This document shows, piece by piece, positions 7,984-15,741 of a DNA stretch of 48,561 nt; positions within the stretch are counted from its first letter, which is position 1, and each line of letters starts with the position of its first letter. The notes under the pieces were generated by a model. That model worked only from the letters and a program-made list of their open reading frames with translations, had not been told where the DNA came from and made no database searches. Source of the DNA: Desulfonauticus sp. (GTDB taxonomy: Bacteria > Desulfobacterota > Desulfovibrionia > Desulfovibrionales > Desulfonatronovibrionaceae); the NCBI GenBank assembly GCA_030950395.1, contig JAUZRP010000054.1, forward strand, positions 1 through 48,561. Reading direction: 5' to 3'. A program made the translations under genes and the position numbers.

Positions 7984-9202
7984 TTGGATACCTCCTGGTT
8001 AAGCCTAAATAATTCTGCAAAAATTTTTCTATTCTTTGAAAATCATTTTCATTAGGTTTCCTAAGTTTTAAAGATGGCTGTTGGTCAGCTATATAGTTCG
8101 CCTTCTCAGGTAGGAATTTAGATTTGAATAAAGTTGCCCTTATTAATCCTATGTCAGGCTCTACATGTAGGATAAGAGGAGAAGCTCGTCGATTTATTTC
8201 TTTTTCTTTAACATTTATGATTGCTGTTTTTCTTTTTTTTCCATATTGCTTAGAAAATTGAATTGGCAGGCCAAAAACATCATTTCGAGGATTATCACTT
8301 TTAACGTCTCGTTTCTCAAAAATTGGCTGAATTATATCTAAAAAGTCTCGAGTGTGGCCGTATCGTCCAAAATTGTCTCCATCATGCTTTCTAAATTCTC
8401 GGTAAGTTTTTCCAATGTAAGACAGTAAGGAGTCCCATTTCTTTTCGTCTGGCCTTTGTCCTTCCCAGATTTGATAATAAGGGATAGCAAATAAAGGAAA
8501 ATCAGGAAGGTTATTAAATTCTTTTTCTGGTGCAATTTTTAAGGATTCAGCCATGGTTTTGATTTTTTCAATGACTTCTTCAATAGGAGAAAAATCAAAT
8601 TTATTAGGAGAGTTACCATTTATTTCAACTATCTCACAACTTCCAAAACCATGTCTCCATCGGGTGCCAAATCCGCCAAGATGGATAGCAATCTTTAATA
8701 CACTAACTATTATATTGAGGGCCAAAGTATTTGTCCCTGAAAGTTCAATCAAAAATTCAAAGTTAGGTAGAAAAGCCCCTCTATCCCAGTAGAATCCTGG
8801 TGGATTTTTGCTGTTTTCCCTTTCCAAATCTCTCTTACTGTAATATTTCACCAGTCCCATATTTGCTAAATAGACCAAAAACTGGTGCTTTTTGGGAATA
8901 GGTTGGAGGTTTCCTTCCTTTAATGCATCCTGTCTCTCTAAGATCATTTTTTTGCATTTTTCCTCATTTAAAACATTTTTCACCCTCACCACAACCCTAC
9001 TCTTCCTCTCCGTATTGCCGAAAATTTCGGATTCCAGTTTGTAAACTTCTTGTGGATCACTTGTAACCGCTCCTGCCATGGCGCGGAACCAGAATCGCAT
9101 AGCTCCTCGTATGGAGGCTGCTCTAAGTTCTGGCTCTTTCTGAGGCTCAGCACCGCCCATGAACATGGGCGTTAATACTCTTAGCTTAAAGGTGGTCTTC
9201 AT
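7976..9202 (-). CDS. cmr1: Cmr1, type III-B RAMP subunit
   Basis: Cmr1 is the Cas7-like RAMP at the tip of the Cmr complex. The 408-aa product shows LTPMFMGGAEPQKEPELRA, then SIRGAMRFWFRAMAG, the GFGTRWRHGFGS glycine/arginine loop near residue ~185, and RRASPLILHV in the second half. The C-terminus ends normally (LTRRYPNA) with no extra domain, unlike the Cmr1 of the other operon. It is the first gene of the left Cmr operon, with a GGAG ribosome-binding site and a plausible sigma-70 promoter at 9246-9274. The truncated cmr6 is the last gene, ~9.1 kb downstream. Confidence 0.95.
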   Translation of the reverse strand: MKTTFKLRVLTPMFMGGAEPQKEPELRAASIRGAMRFWFRAMAGAVTSDPQEVYKLESEIFGNTERKSRVVVRVKNVLNEEKCKKMILERQDALKEGNLQPIPKKHQFLVYLANMGLVKYYSKRDLERENSKNPPGFYWDRGAFLPNFEFLIELSGTNTLALNIIVSVLKIAIHLGGFGTRWRHGFGSCEIVEINGNSPNKFDFSPIEEVIEKIKTMAESLKIAPEKEFNNLPDFPLFAIPYYQIWEGQRPDEKKWDSLLSYIGKTYREFRKHDGDNFGRYGHTRDFLDIIQPIFEKRDVKSDNPRNDVFGLPIQFSKQYGKKRKTAIINVKEKEINRRASPLILHVEPDIGLIRATLFKSKFLPEKANYIADQQPSLKLRKPNENDFQRIEKFLQNYLGLTRRYPNA

Positions 9203-9245
9203 AAAAGACTCCAGATTTTGTTAAGATTTGACTTAGTTGCCAAAC

Positions 9246-9274
9246 ATTCTACAATTACTTTAGTTTTTTATCAA
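9246..9274 (-). promoter_or_regulatory. Candidate sigma-70 promoter of the left cmr operon
   Basis: Read on the minus strand, TTGATA and TAGAAT are separated by 17 bases and lie ~45 bases upstream of the cmr1 start. The surroundings are AT-rich. No operator-like repeat was noticed. The remaining gene-free sequence from here to the array end (9203-9487) holds only this element and a partial copy of the 263-bp unit. Confidence 0.5.
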
Positions 9275-9599
9275 TTTATATTTTGTAATGACACTAAAAT
9301 ACAAAAATACACTTGGCTGGGAACGAATTGTTTTGTTATTTAGTAGGGATGAATAAAGATGATTAAAAGCAGGTATTGGAGAGATAAATGTATGGCATGT
9401 AATAATGATTTGTAAAATGTCTCAGAAGTCAAAATTTACTTCTAACCTAACTAAAAACAGTTCACTGCTCACTGTTCACCAACTTTGGTTTCCATTCCTC
9501 ATAGGTAGGCTTCCGTGAACTGTGAATGGTGAACAGTGATTTTGGTAAGAGCTAAGAGCTTTTTTTTGAGATAAAATCCAAATAGGAGGCAAAAACAAA

Positions 9600-9701
9600 A
9601 TGAAGACGTTGATTACAAAGTTCTTTTTATTTTTAATTAGAGATAAAAAAGACAGGATTGTCGTCAATTTGAATGTCTTAAAAGTTAAAATTTACTTCTA
9701 A
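9600..9701 (+). CDS. 33-aa ORF in 263-bp unit, copy 1
   Basis: The ORF starts with ATG 10 bases after AGGAGG and begins MKTLITKFFLFLIRDKK, a hydrophobic stretch followed by a basic tail ending in VKIYF. It recurs in all three complete units. No family is recognised, and expression is unproven. It runs opposite to crRNA transcription. Confidence 0.25.
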   Translation: MKTLITKFFLFLIRDKKDRIVVNLNVLKVKIYF

Positions 9702-9994
9702 CCTAACTAAAAACAGTTCACGGTTCACTGCTCACTGTTCACCAAGAGTGAGTTTCCATTCCTCATAGGTAGGCTCAAAACAATGAATGAAGGAAAACTG
9801 TATTTTAATAAAAATCTGTTTCCATTCCTCATAGGTAGGCTCAAAACGGAATGAACTCTCCTAAGTAATCACCTGTTGATGAAGTTTCCATTCCTCATAG
9901 GTAGGCTTTAATGTCCGTGAACTGTGAATGGTGAACAGTGATTTTGGCAAGAGCTTTTTTTTGAGATAAAATCCAAATAGGAGGTAAAAACAAA

Positions 9995-10096
9995 ATGAAG
10001 ACGTTGATTACAAAGTTCTTTTTATTTTTAATTAGAGATAAAAAAGACAGGATTGTCGTCAATTTGAATGTCTCAAAAGTTAAAATTTACTTCTAA
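9995..10096 (+). CDS. 33-aa ORF in 263-bp unit, copy 2
   Basis: This is the second copy of the small hydrophobic-basic ORF. It keeps the AGGAGG ribosome-binding site and differs from copy 1 by a Leu-to-Ser change near residue 27. Conservation may simply reflect recent duplication. Confidence 0.25.
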   Translation: MKTLITKFFLFLIRDKKDRIVVNLNVSKVKIYF

Positions 10097-10257
10097 CCTG
10101 ACTAAAAACAGTTCACGGTTCACTGCTCACTGTTCACTAAGAGTGGGTTTCCATTCCTCATAGGTAGGCTTTAATGTCCGTGAACTGTGAATGGTGAACA
10201 GTGATTTTGGCAAGAGCTTTTTTTTGAGATAAAATTCAAATAGGAGGCAAAAACAAA

Positions 10258-10359
10258 ATGAAGACGTTGATTACAAAGTTCTTTTTATTTTTAAATAGAG
10301 ATAAAAAAGACAGGATTGTCGTCAATTTGAATGTCTCAAAAGTTAAAATTTACTTCTAA
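10258..10359 (+). CDS. 33-aa ORF in 263-bp unit, copy 3
   Basis: This is the third copy of the small ORF, with AGGAGG upstream and an Ile-to-Asn change at residue 13. The frame is intact, as in the other copies. Confidence 0.25.
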   Translation: MKTLITKFFLFLNRDKKDRIVVNLNVSKVKIYF

Positions 10360-12614
10360 CCTAACTAAAAACAGTTCACGGTTCACTGCTCACTGTTCAC
10401 CAAGAGTGGGTTTCCATTCCTCATAGGTAGGCTCAAAACGAAAAGAAGACAACGCCGTTATTTTCCCCACCACTAGTTTCCATTCCTCATAGGTAGGCTC
10501 AAAACCAAAGCTGCAGTTATTCATGATTGGCTTTACCATAGTTTCCATTCCTCATAGGTAGGCTCAAAACCAGGATTGGTTTTGTTTCTGGAAGCTGGAA
10601 TTTCAGTTTCCATTCCTCATAGGTAGGCTCAAAACTTATGCTGGTTTAATTATTGCCGCATTGGTCGGGAGTTTCCATTCCTCATAGGTAGGCTCAAAAC
10701 CTGCTTCTCCTTTTCTTGGAGATGCTGTATGTTGTACGTGGTTTCCATTCCTCATAGGTAGGCTCAAAACAAGCTTAGAAACCCATCAATTAGGATAGTA
10801 ATACCGTTTCCATTCCTCATAGGTAGGCTCAAAACTTGTTAGCTATATCAGGAGAACAGATAAAAGAAAGATGTTTCCATTCCTCATAGGTAGGCTCAAA
10901 ACCGTCTATACAGATACTTCTGTCAGAGAAGTATCTTGTTTCCATTCCTCATAGGTAGGCTCAAAACTAAGATAGGTTTAAGAAGACAAACAGTGTTTTT
11001 AACGTTTCCATTCCTCATAGGTAGGCTCAAAACGGTATATTTACTAGGTGGATATAATGGATCATCTACGTTTCCATTCCTCATAGGTAGGCTCAAAACA
11101 GTTGCAAGAGAAGCATTCACACTTCCAGTTGCTTGTTTCCATTCCTCATAGGTAGGCTCAAAACTAAACAATCTGCACCAGAAGCAGTAATTAATACATG
11201 TTTCCATTCCTCATAGGTAGGCTCAAAACTGGAATAGGATTACAACCTTCTTTTATGAATAAATGTTTCCATTCCTCATAGGTAGGCTCAAAACGGATAG
11301 TCCTTTTTAGATAAGAAAATAAAAGAAAGGGGGGTTTCCATTCCTCATAGGTAGGCTCAAAACTCATATGCATCTTTACCTTTGACAATATAATCTTGAG
11401 TTTCCATTCCTCATAGGTAGGCTCAAAACAACCACATTGAACCACATCTCAGAAATATAAATTTGGTTTCCATTCCTCATAGGTAGGCTCAAAACCAAAA
11501 TGACAAGCAAAAAAATAAAAAAAGAAGTTTGTTTCCATTCCTCATAGGTAGGCTCAAAACTGGGACGGCTTAGTGCAGTTTCCCCAATAGTCCTCAGTTT
11601 CCATTCCTCATAGGTAGGCTCAAAACAGAAGAATATATAAGAACAGAAGAAGCTTTTTATTGGTTTCCATTCCTCATAGGTAGGCTCAAAACAACAGATT
11701 TGTTAAATTCCAATGTAGCAGAAGAGAAGTTTCCATTCCTCATAGGTAGGCTCAAAACTTTGAACCCTTTCTTTTCTAAATACCGAGTCAAATATAGTTT
11801 CCATTCCTCATAGGTAGGCTCAAAACCCATAGGAGGTATAGTTAGTTATTTCTTCTTTGATAGTTTCCATTCCTCATAGGTAGGCTCAAAACTTTCACTA
11901 GACCTTGATCGTGTTTTCACTAGACCTGTTTCCATTCCTCATAGGTAGGCTCAAAACGCTAGCTCCCTAACAGCTTCCGTAATTCCCACCCGGTTTCCAT
12001 TCCTCATAGGTAGGCTCAAAACGTTGCACAATGTGTTTACACCATTGCTGGAAAGGTTGTGTTTCCATTCCTCATAGGTAGGCTCAAAACACGGCTCTTT
12101 TTCTAACGCCTTTTTCATCTCATCGGTTTCCATTCCTCATAGGTAGGCTCAAAACTTTTTTATTCATAAAAGTTCTCAAAGAACTTTTCATGTTTCCATT
12201 CCTCATAGGTAGGCTCAAAACTATATACCTTGTGGAAATTCAAGCATCTGTAGTAGGTGTTTCCATTCCTCATAGGTAGGCTCAAAACACCAACAAAAAA
12301 AGTTATATAGATAACATTATTTTGTTTCCATTCCTCATAGGTAGGCTCAAAACGTCTTTATTTAACGACGAAGAGTCTGTCAAAAGCAGTTTCCATTCCT
12401 CATAGGTAGGCTCAAAACTATTGTAAAGTTAAATGTAATAGTTGTCTTTACTAGTTTCCATTCCTCATAGGTAGGCTCAAATCGTGTATTTACAAATAAA
12501 AAACATAATAAAAAACTAGTTTCCATTCCTCATAGGTAGGCTCAAAACCTTGCGGACCTGAAAATTCCCTGAAAGCTTTGATATGTTTCCATTCCTCATA
12601 GGTAGGCTCAAAAC

Positions 12615-12899
12615 CAACCATAATCCTTTATGGTTTTATGTTTTTGGGGTTATTCAAATTCAAAGAACTATCATCTTTTTAAGCCATAATTTACTGGTAT
12701 GTCAAATAAAATAAAAAGGTTAAATTTTTTTTGGGTGGCGTCTATCCCCAGGGGATTTTACATTACTTCCCATGGACGACATTATCCTTGCTATAGGTTG
12801 ATACTTATTCAAACTGGAGAAGGGTAGGAATTTCCAAGATTTCATAATTAAAGCCTAAATTGAACGATTTTGGGTGATTAAAATTTCTTTAGCCTGGAG
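12615..12899 (-). promoter_or_regulatory. CRISPR leader
   Basis: This AT-rich, gene-free stretch lies between cas2 and the first repeat, at the GTTTTGAG side of the array, where a leader is expected. It holds a candidate promoter (12677-12705), an 8-bp inverted repeat touching the first repeat (12616-12623 with 12628-12635, loop TCCT) and a 13-base palindromic core ATCCCC-A-GGGGAT (12744-12756). New spacers would be added at its junction with 12614. Confidence 0.8.
12677..12705 (-). promoter_or_regulatory. Candidate array promoter in the leader
   Basis: On the minus strand a perfect TTGACA is followed after 17 bases by TTAAAA, a weak -10. Transcription would begin roughly 50-60 bases before the first repeat, a usual arrangement for CRISPR leaders. 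Confidence 0.5.
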
Positions 12900-13163
12900 T
12901 TATAGTATGTTTTCCACAATATTTTTCTCTATTCCCAACACGTCTCTTTTAAAATAAGTTTTTGTCCTTAACTGGTAAAAAATTATGGAGTCCTTTTCTA
13001 AATCTATTGTACTCTTTAATTCTGACTTTAATCTTTCAAATTGGGCTTTGGTGAGTTCTCCTTCAAGCACGGAATTTTGCACCCAATTTAAATATTTTCT
13101 ACTTATTTTTAAAACCTTATTTACTCGCTCTACTTCAATATCATAGACCATAATAACGTACAT
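12900..13163 (-). CDS. cas2: Cas2, spacer-integration subunit
   Basis: Cas2 forms the core dimer of the Cas1-Cas2 integrase that inserts new spacers. The N-terminus MYVIMVYDIEVERVNKV carries the conserved first-strand aspartate (VYDI), followed by the YLNWVQNSVLEGELT segment typical of the family. I chose the ATG at 13163, giving 87 aa and the canonical N-terminus, with AAGGTGGTGAG upstream; GTG codons three codons earlier are an alternative overlapping the cas1 stop. It is the last cas gene before the leader. Confidence 0.93.
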   Translation of the reverse strand: MYVIMVYDIEVERVNKVLKISRKYLNWVQNSVLEGELTKAQFERLKSELKSTIDLEKDSIIFYQLRTKTYFKRDVLGIEKNIVENIL

Positions 13164-13165
13164 TC

Positions 13166-14161
13166 TCACCACCTTGCCACAAATGGTTTGTATTCTTCAT
13201 CTTCTAAAATATGTTTTTCTAATTTATACAATTCAAGCCTTATAAGCCTCTTATAAGATACATTTCTCCCCAGTCCTCTATGTTTTATGGTTGTTTGAAG
13301 TCTTTTTTCCCATTCTTGTAAAAAAATCTTTTGCCCATTTTCTTTTAAAAAAATTCCTCCAAGTTCATTTTTAAAATGAGATTTTTTTATAATTTTTTTA
13401 TTTAAGATAGTAAATATTAACCTATCTACGAGAATTGGCTTAAAAATTTCTGCAACATCCAAATTTAAGGTAAATCTTCGCATATTGGTTGAATGTAAAT
13501 ATCCTATTCTAGGATCTAAGTGGGTACGATAAATTTCAGACAATACCAGAACATATAAAAGACTGTTTCCAAAACTAATAAGAGCATTTAATCTATTGGC
13601 AGGAGGCCTTCTGCTCCTTTGTTCAAAACTAAAATCACTGTTGTTTATTATTTTGTCAAAAGCTGTGTAATACACATCTCTTACATTTCCTTCCACAGCC
13701 ATAATTTCTTCTACACTGTTTCTTTTATTTAATGAGAGAAAGAGATTGTTTATTTCTTTTTCAACCACATCAAGATCAACTCCTCTATTTTTATAATAGG
13801 CAATTACTTTCAGTATATTTTTAACTGCTCCTTCAACAAATTTTTTGGCAAGCACTAATCTTTTTTTATTGTCCAAATAGTTTTCAGCCTGTTTTAAAAT
13901 TATAAGCCCAGAATTATAGTGCTCTCTTGGATAATATGTCCCAACATAGTATTCGTGATAATTGAAAAAATGAAGTAGGATTTCTTTTTGAGTTAGATAT
14001 TCCAGCAATTTTTTATTTATTGAGACTTCTCCAAAAATAAATATTTCTGAAACAGCCTCTATGGGCAGATATTTTTTATCTCCATCTTCTGTTTCAAAAT
14101 AAAGAGTATTTTGTTTTCTCTTTATTTCTCCACCTGAAAATATATAAATGGATTTTTTCAC
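13166..14161 (-). CDS. cas1: Cas1, type I-B spacer integrase
   Basis: Cas1 is the metal-dependent integrase of CRISPR adaptation. The 331-aa product has a normal length and the expected residues: Glu157 in AVEGNVR, His223 in GYLHST, and Asp235/Glu238 in NLDVAEIFKP. The QRSRRPPANRLNALISFGNSLLY stretch before them is typical of the I-B-type Cas1 family. It lies 12 bases after the right-operon cmr6 stop and overlaps or abuts cas2. The matching cas4 is ~8.2 kb upstream, on the other side of the Cmr operon, which suggests that the cmr block interrupted a cas4-cas1-cas2 cluster. Confidence 0.96.
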   Translation of the reverse strand: MKKSIYIFSGGEIKRKQNTLYFETEDGDKKYLPIEAVSEIFIFGEVSINKKLLEYLTQKEILLHFFNYHEYYVGTYYPREHYNSGLIILKQAENYLDNKKRLVLAKKFVEGAVKNILKVIAYYKNRGVDLDVVEKEINNLFLSLNKRNSVEEIMAVEGNVRDVYYTAFDKIINNSDFSFEQRSRRPPANRLNALISFGNSLLYVLVLSEIYRTHLDPRIGYLHSTNMRRFTLNLDVAEIFKPILVDRLIFTILNKKIIKKSHFKNELGGIFLKENGQKIFLQEWEKRLQTTIKHRGLGRNVSYKRLIRLELYKLEKHILEDEEYKPFVARW

Positions 14162-14173
14162 TTTTGTTAATCC

Positions 14174-15334
14174 CTAATTTTTTACTTTAAAAATTCCATA
14201 TCCAAGAGATGTTTTTGCACCTATACCATATTCATATAAGGCATATTTTAAGTTATCATAAATAACATCAAAAATATTTTTCCCTAAAAAAACTCCTCTA
14301 TCAATTATAATATTATTTTTTTCTTTTATACCAAGTAAGAATTTAAACTTAGTATCTTTAACTGTTAAAAAAAATATTGGATTTGGATTTTGATAATCAG
14401 CAGGAGGTTTATTATCTGTATAATAATCTGGATAATGTACGTTAATTATATCAATATCTATTTGAGGTTTTTCAACGGGAAATGCATCAAAAAAAATAAC
14501 TTTTCCTATCTTTGCTTTGTTGTAAAAACTATCCTTAGGACAACCAAAAATATCACAAAAACCTTTATCAAAAAAGGCATCTTTTTCCATTCCATTAAAT
14601 AAATTTATAATAATGTAATTGCGCACCATACCTTTTATACTACTTGCAGGAATATAGGGTATACCATAAAGATGATGCAGAGTTAATGATGTTTCATATA
14701 CTGATTCATTGCCAAGTCCAACTATCAATCTACTTTCTGGTTGTAATATAATATTTTTTAAATTATAATTTTGTTCTTTTAAACTTTTAAATAAACAATT
14801 TTGATTGTTTTTGATTTTATCAATAATATCTTGAACAGTGTTAAAATTAAATTCAATTTCAAATTTGCTTATTATTTTTTCTCTTTTGTTTTTAGATTCT
14901 CTTTTATACAATAAGATTTCCTCTTTGTCTTTTTGTTTATTAAAACGAAAATTAATGCATTTGTTTAGTTTTAAATAAAAGTTATCAATTAAATTTTCGT
15001 GTTGCCGCAAATTGTTTTTTGTATCTAATGGCAGTTTTGTATTGTTAATTGAGAACATATTTTTAATTTTATAATTATTATATCTATCATGTTTTGCAGG
15101 ATCTGTTTTATGTTTCTTAAAACTATTCTTTTTTAATAGTTCTTTACCATCAACCAAGATTTTTTTTATTTGTCCTTTATCCATTTCTAAATTGCATTTT
15201 TTACCATCTAAAGATAGATCATTAAAAGAATAAAAAGAAGGAACAGGCATTTCTTTATCATTTAATTTTACTATACCGTAAAATTTTCCTTTTCTATTTT
15301 TCTTTATAAACAATATCCCTTCTACTTTTTTCAT
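14174..15334 (-). CDS. cmr6: Cmr6, type III-B RAMP subunit, long form
   Basis: This is the intact Cmr6 (386 aa) of the right Cmr operon. Residues ~205-245 contain VGLGNESVYETSLTLHHLYG and IPASSIKGMVRNY. GKVIFFDAFPVEKP follows, and the end is the glycine-rich YEYGIGAKTSLGYGIFKVKN. The first ~110 residues, lysine-rich and partly like an S1/OB-type RNA-binding lead (GILFIKKNRKGKFYGIVKLNDKEMPV), are extra compared with the truncated left copy. Its C-terminus shows what the left copy has lost. The gene is very AT-rich, like the rest of this operon, overlaps cmr5 by 4 bases and precedes cas1 by 12. Confidence 0.92.
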   Translation of the reverse strand: MKKVEGILFIKKNRKGKFYGIVKLNDKEMPVPSFYSFNDLSLDGKKCNLEMDKGQIKKILVDGKELLKKNSFKKHKTDPAKHDRYNNYKIKNMFSINNTKLPLDTKNNLRQHENLIDNFYLKLNKCINFRFNKQKDKEEILLYKRESKNKREKIISKFEIEFNFNTVQDIIDKIKNNQNCLFKSLKEQNYNLKNIILQPESRLIVGLGNESVYETSLTLHHLYGIPYIPASSIKGMVRNYIIINLFNGMEKDAFFDKGFCDIFGCPKDSFYNKAKIGKVIFFDAFPVEKPQIDIDIINVHYPDYYTDNKPPADYQNPNPIFFLTVKDTKFKFLLGIKEKNNIIIDRGVFLGKNIFDVIYDNLKYALYEYGIGAKTSLGYGIFKVKN

Positions 15335-15741
15335 TCCTCTTCTCCTTCAATTAATCCTTCTGCAAATCTTTTTAACCAGCTTAAAAATGCTAATACCTCT
15401 ATTGTTAAAGAACGGTATTCTGAGGAATTAAGTTCTACTGTTCTTTTAACTAAATCTGAAAAAGAGTCTAAGTTATCACTATCTGTCAAAATTTTTTTAT
15501 CATCTTGTTTAAGCCAATCTAAAATTTGCTTTCCTATAATTTCATATGTACCACCTTTAGAAAGCATAAAGGCAAATGTTGCCCCAAGACCATTAGTTTT
15601 AATAAGCATTAAAATCTTTTTTACATAAGATTTGTATTCTTTTTTCTTTTCATACTCACTGCCCTTTTCTGCACATCTATATGCAAACTCAGCCCTTCCC
15701 TGTTCAAGTTTTTTTAAATTAGATGAAATATTATTGGACAT
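15331..15741 (-). CDS. cmr5: Cmr5, type III-B small subunit
   Basis: This is the helical small subunit of the right Cmr complex, 136 aa from the ATG at 15741. I chose that start because GGGAGGA lies just upstream and the N-terminus MSNNISSNLKKLEQGRAEFAY then matches the family; an upstream in-frame start would extend further into cmr4. LGATFAFMLSKGG in the middle and a final LAFLSWLKRFAEGL helix parallel the left Cmr5. It overlaps cmr4 by 11 bases and cmr6 by 4. Confidence 0.9.
   Translation of the reverse strand: MSNNISSNLKKLEQGRAEFAYRCAEKGSEYEKKKEYKSYVKKILMLIKTNGLGATFAFMLSKGGTYEIIGKQILDWLKQDDKKILTDSDNLDSFSDLVKRTVELNSSEYRSLTIEVLAFLSWLKRFAEGLIEGEEE

Larger units (their letters stand above)
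9416..10409. repeat. ~263-bp units with inverted ends inside the old end of the CRISPR array
   Basis: A unit of about 240 bases plus a truncated CRISPR repeat occurs three times (9512-9751, 9908-10146, 10171-10409), and the tail of a fourth lies at 9416-9487. The copies are nearly identical. Each unit begins with CGTGAACTGTGAATGGTGAA... and ends with the roughly inverted GTTCACGGTTCACTGCTCAC...; in the middle copy these arms are 9916-9941 and 10111-10137. Each carries a 33-codon ORF. Where a unit follows a repeat, that repeat has lost its last six bases. A small MITE-like insertion later spread by recombination between CRISPR repeats is the simplest reading; no target-site duplication was identified. 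Confidence 0.85.
9488..12614 (-). CRISPR. CRISPR array, 36 full and 3 truncated 30-bp repeats
   Basis: The 30-bp repeat reads on the minus strand GTTTTGAGCC...GGAATGGAAAC, a typical I-B/III repeat with the GAAAC end, so crRNAs are read leftward. The main run has 34 repeats from 10410 to 12614 with 33 spacers, mostly 35-36 nt and up to 40. The distal part has two full repeats (9752-9781, 9818-9847) and three lacking the last six plus-strand bases (9488-9511, 9884-9907, 10147-10170), separated partly by the 263-bp units. The repeat at 12454-12483 has one change (A to T at 12482). The array follows cas1-cas2 on the same strand, with the leader at 12615-12899. It is the only array in the window and probably supplies the I-B and both III-B complexes. 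Confidence 0.98.

Noticed and set aside
9476-9667. 63-codon minus-strand frame at the distal end of the array
   Set aside because: It runs through a truncated CRISPR repeat and the 263-bp unit, with no ribosome-binding site and no family resemblance.
10923-12133. Several 60-95 codon open frames across the CRISPR array on both strands
   Set aside because: They are translations of the 30-bp repeat itself, with the recurring peptide LSLPMRNGN or FEPTYEEWK, and have no coding meaning.
9488-12614. Array transcribed rightward from the left end
   Set aside because: The GGAATGGAAAC repeat end, the adjacent cas1-cas2 on the minus strand, the AT-rich leader at 12615-12899 and the degenerate repeats at the left all indicate leftward transcription.
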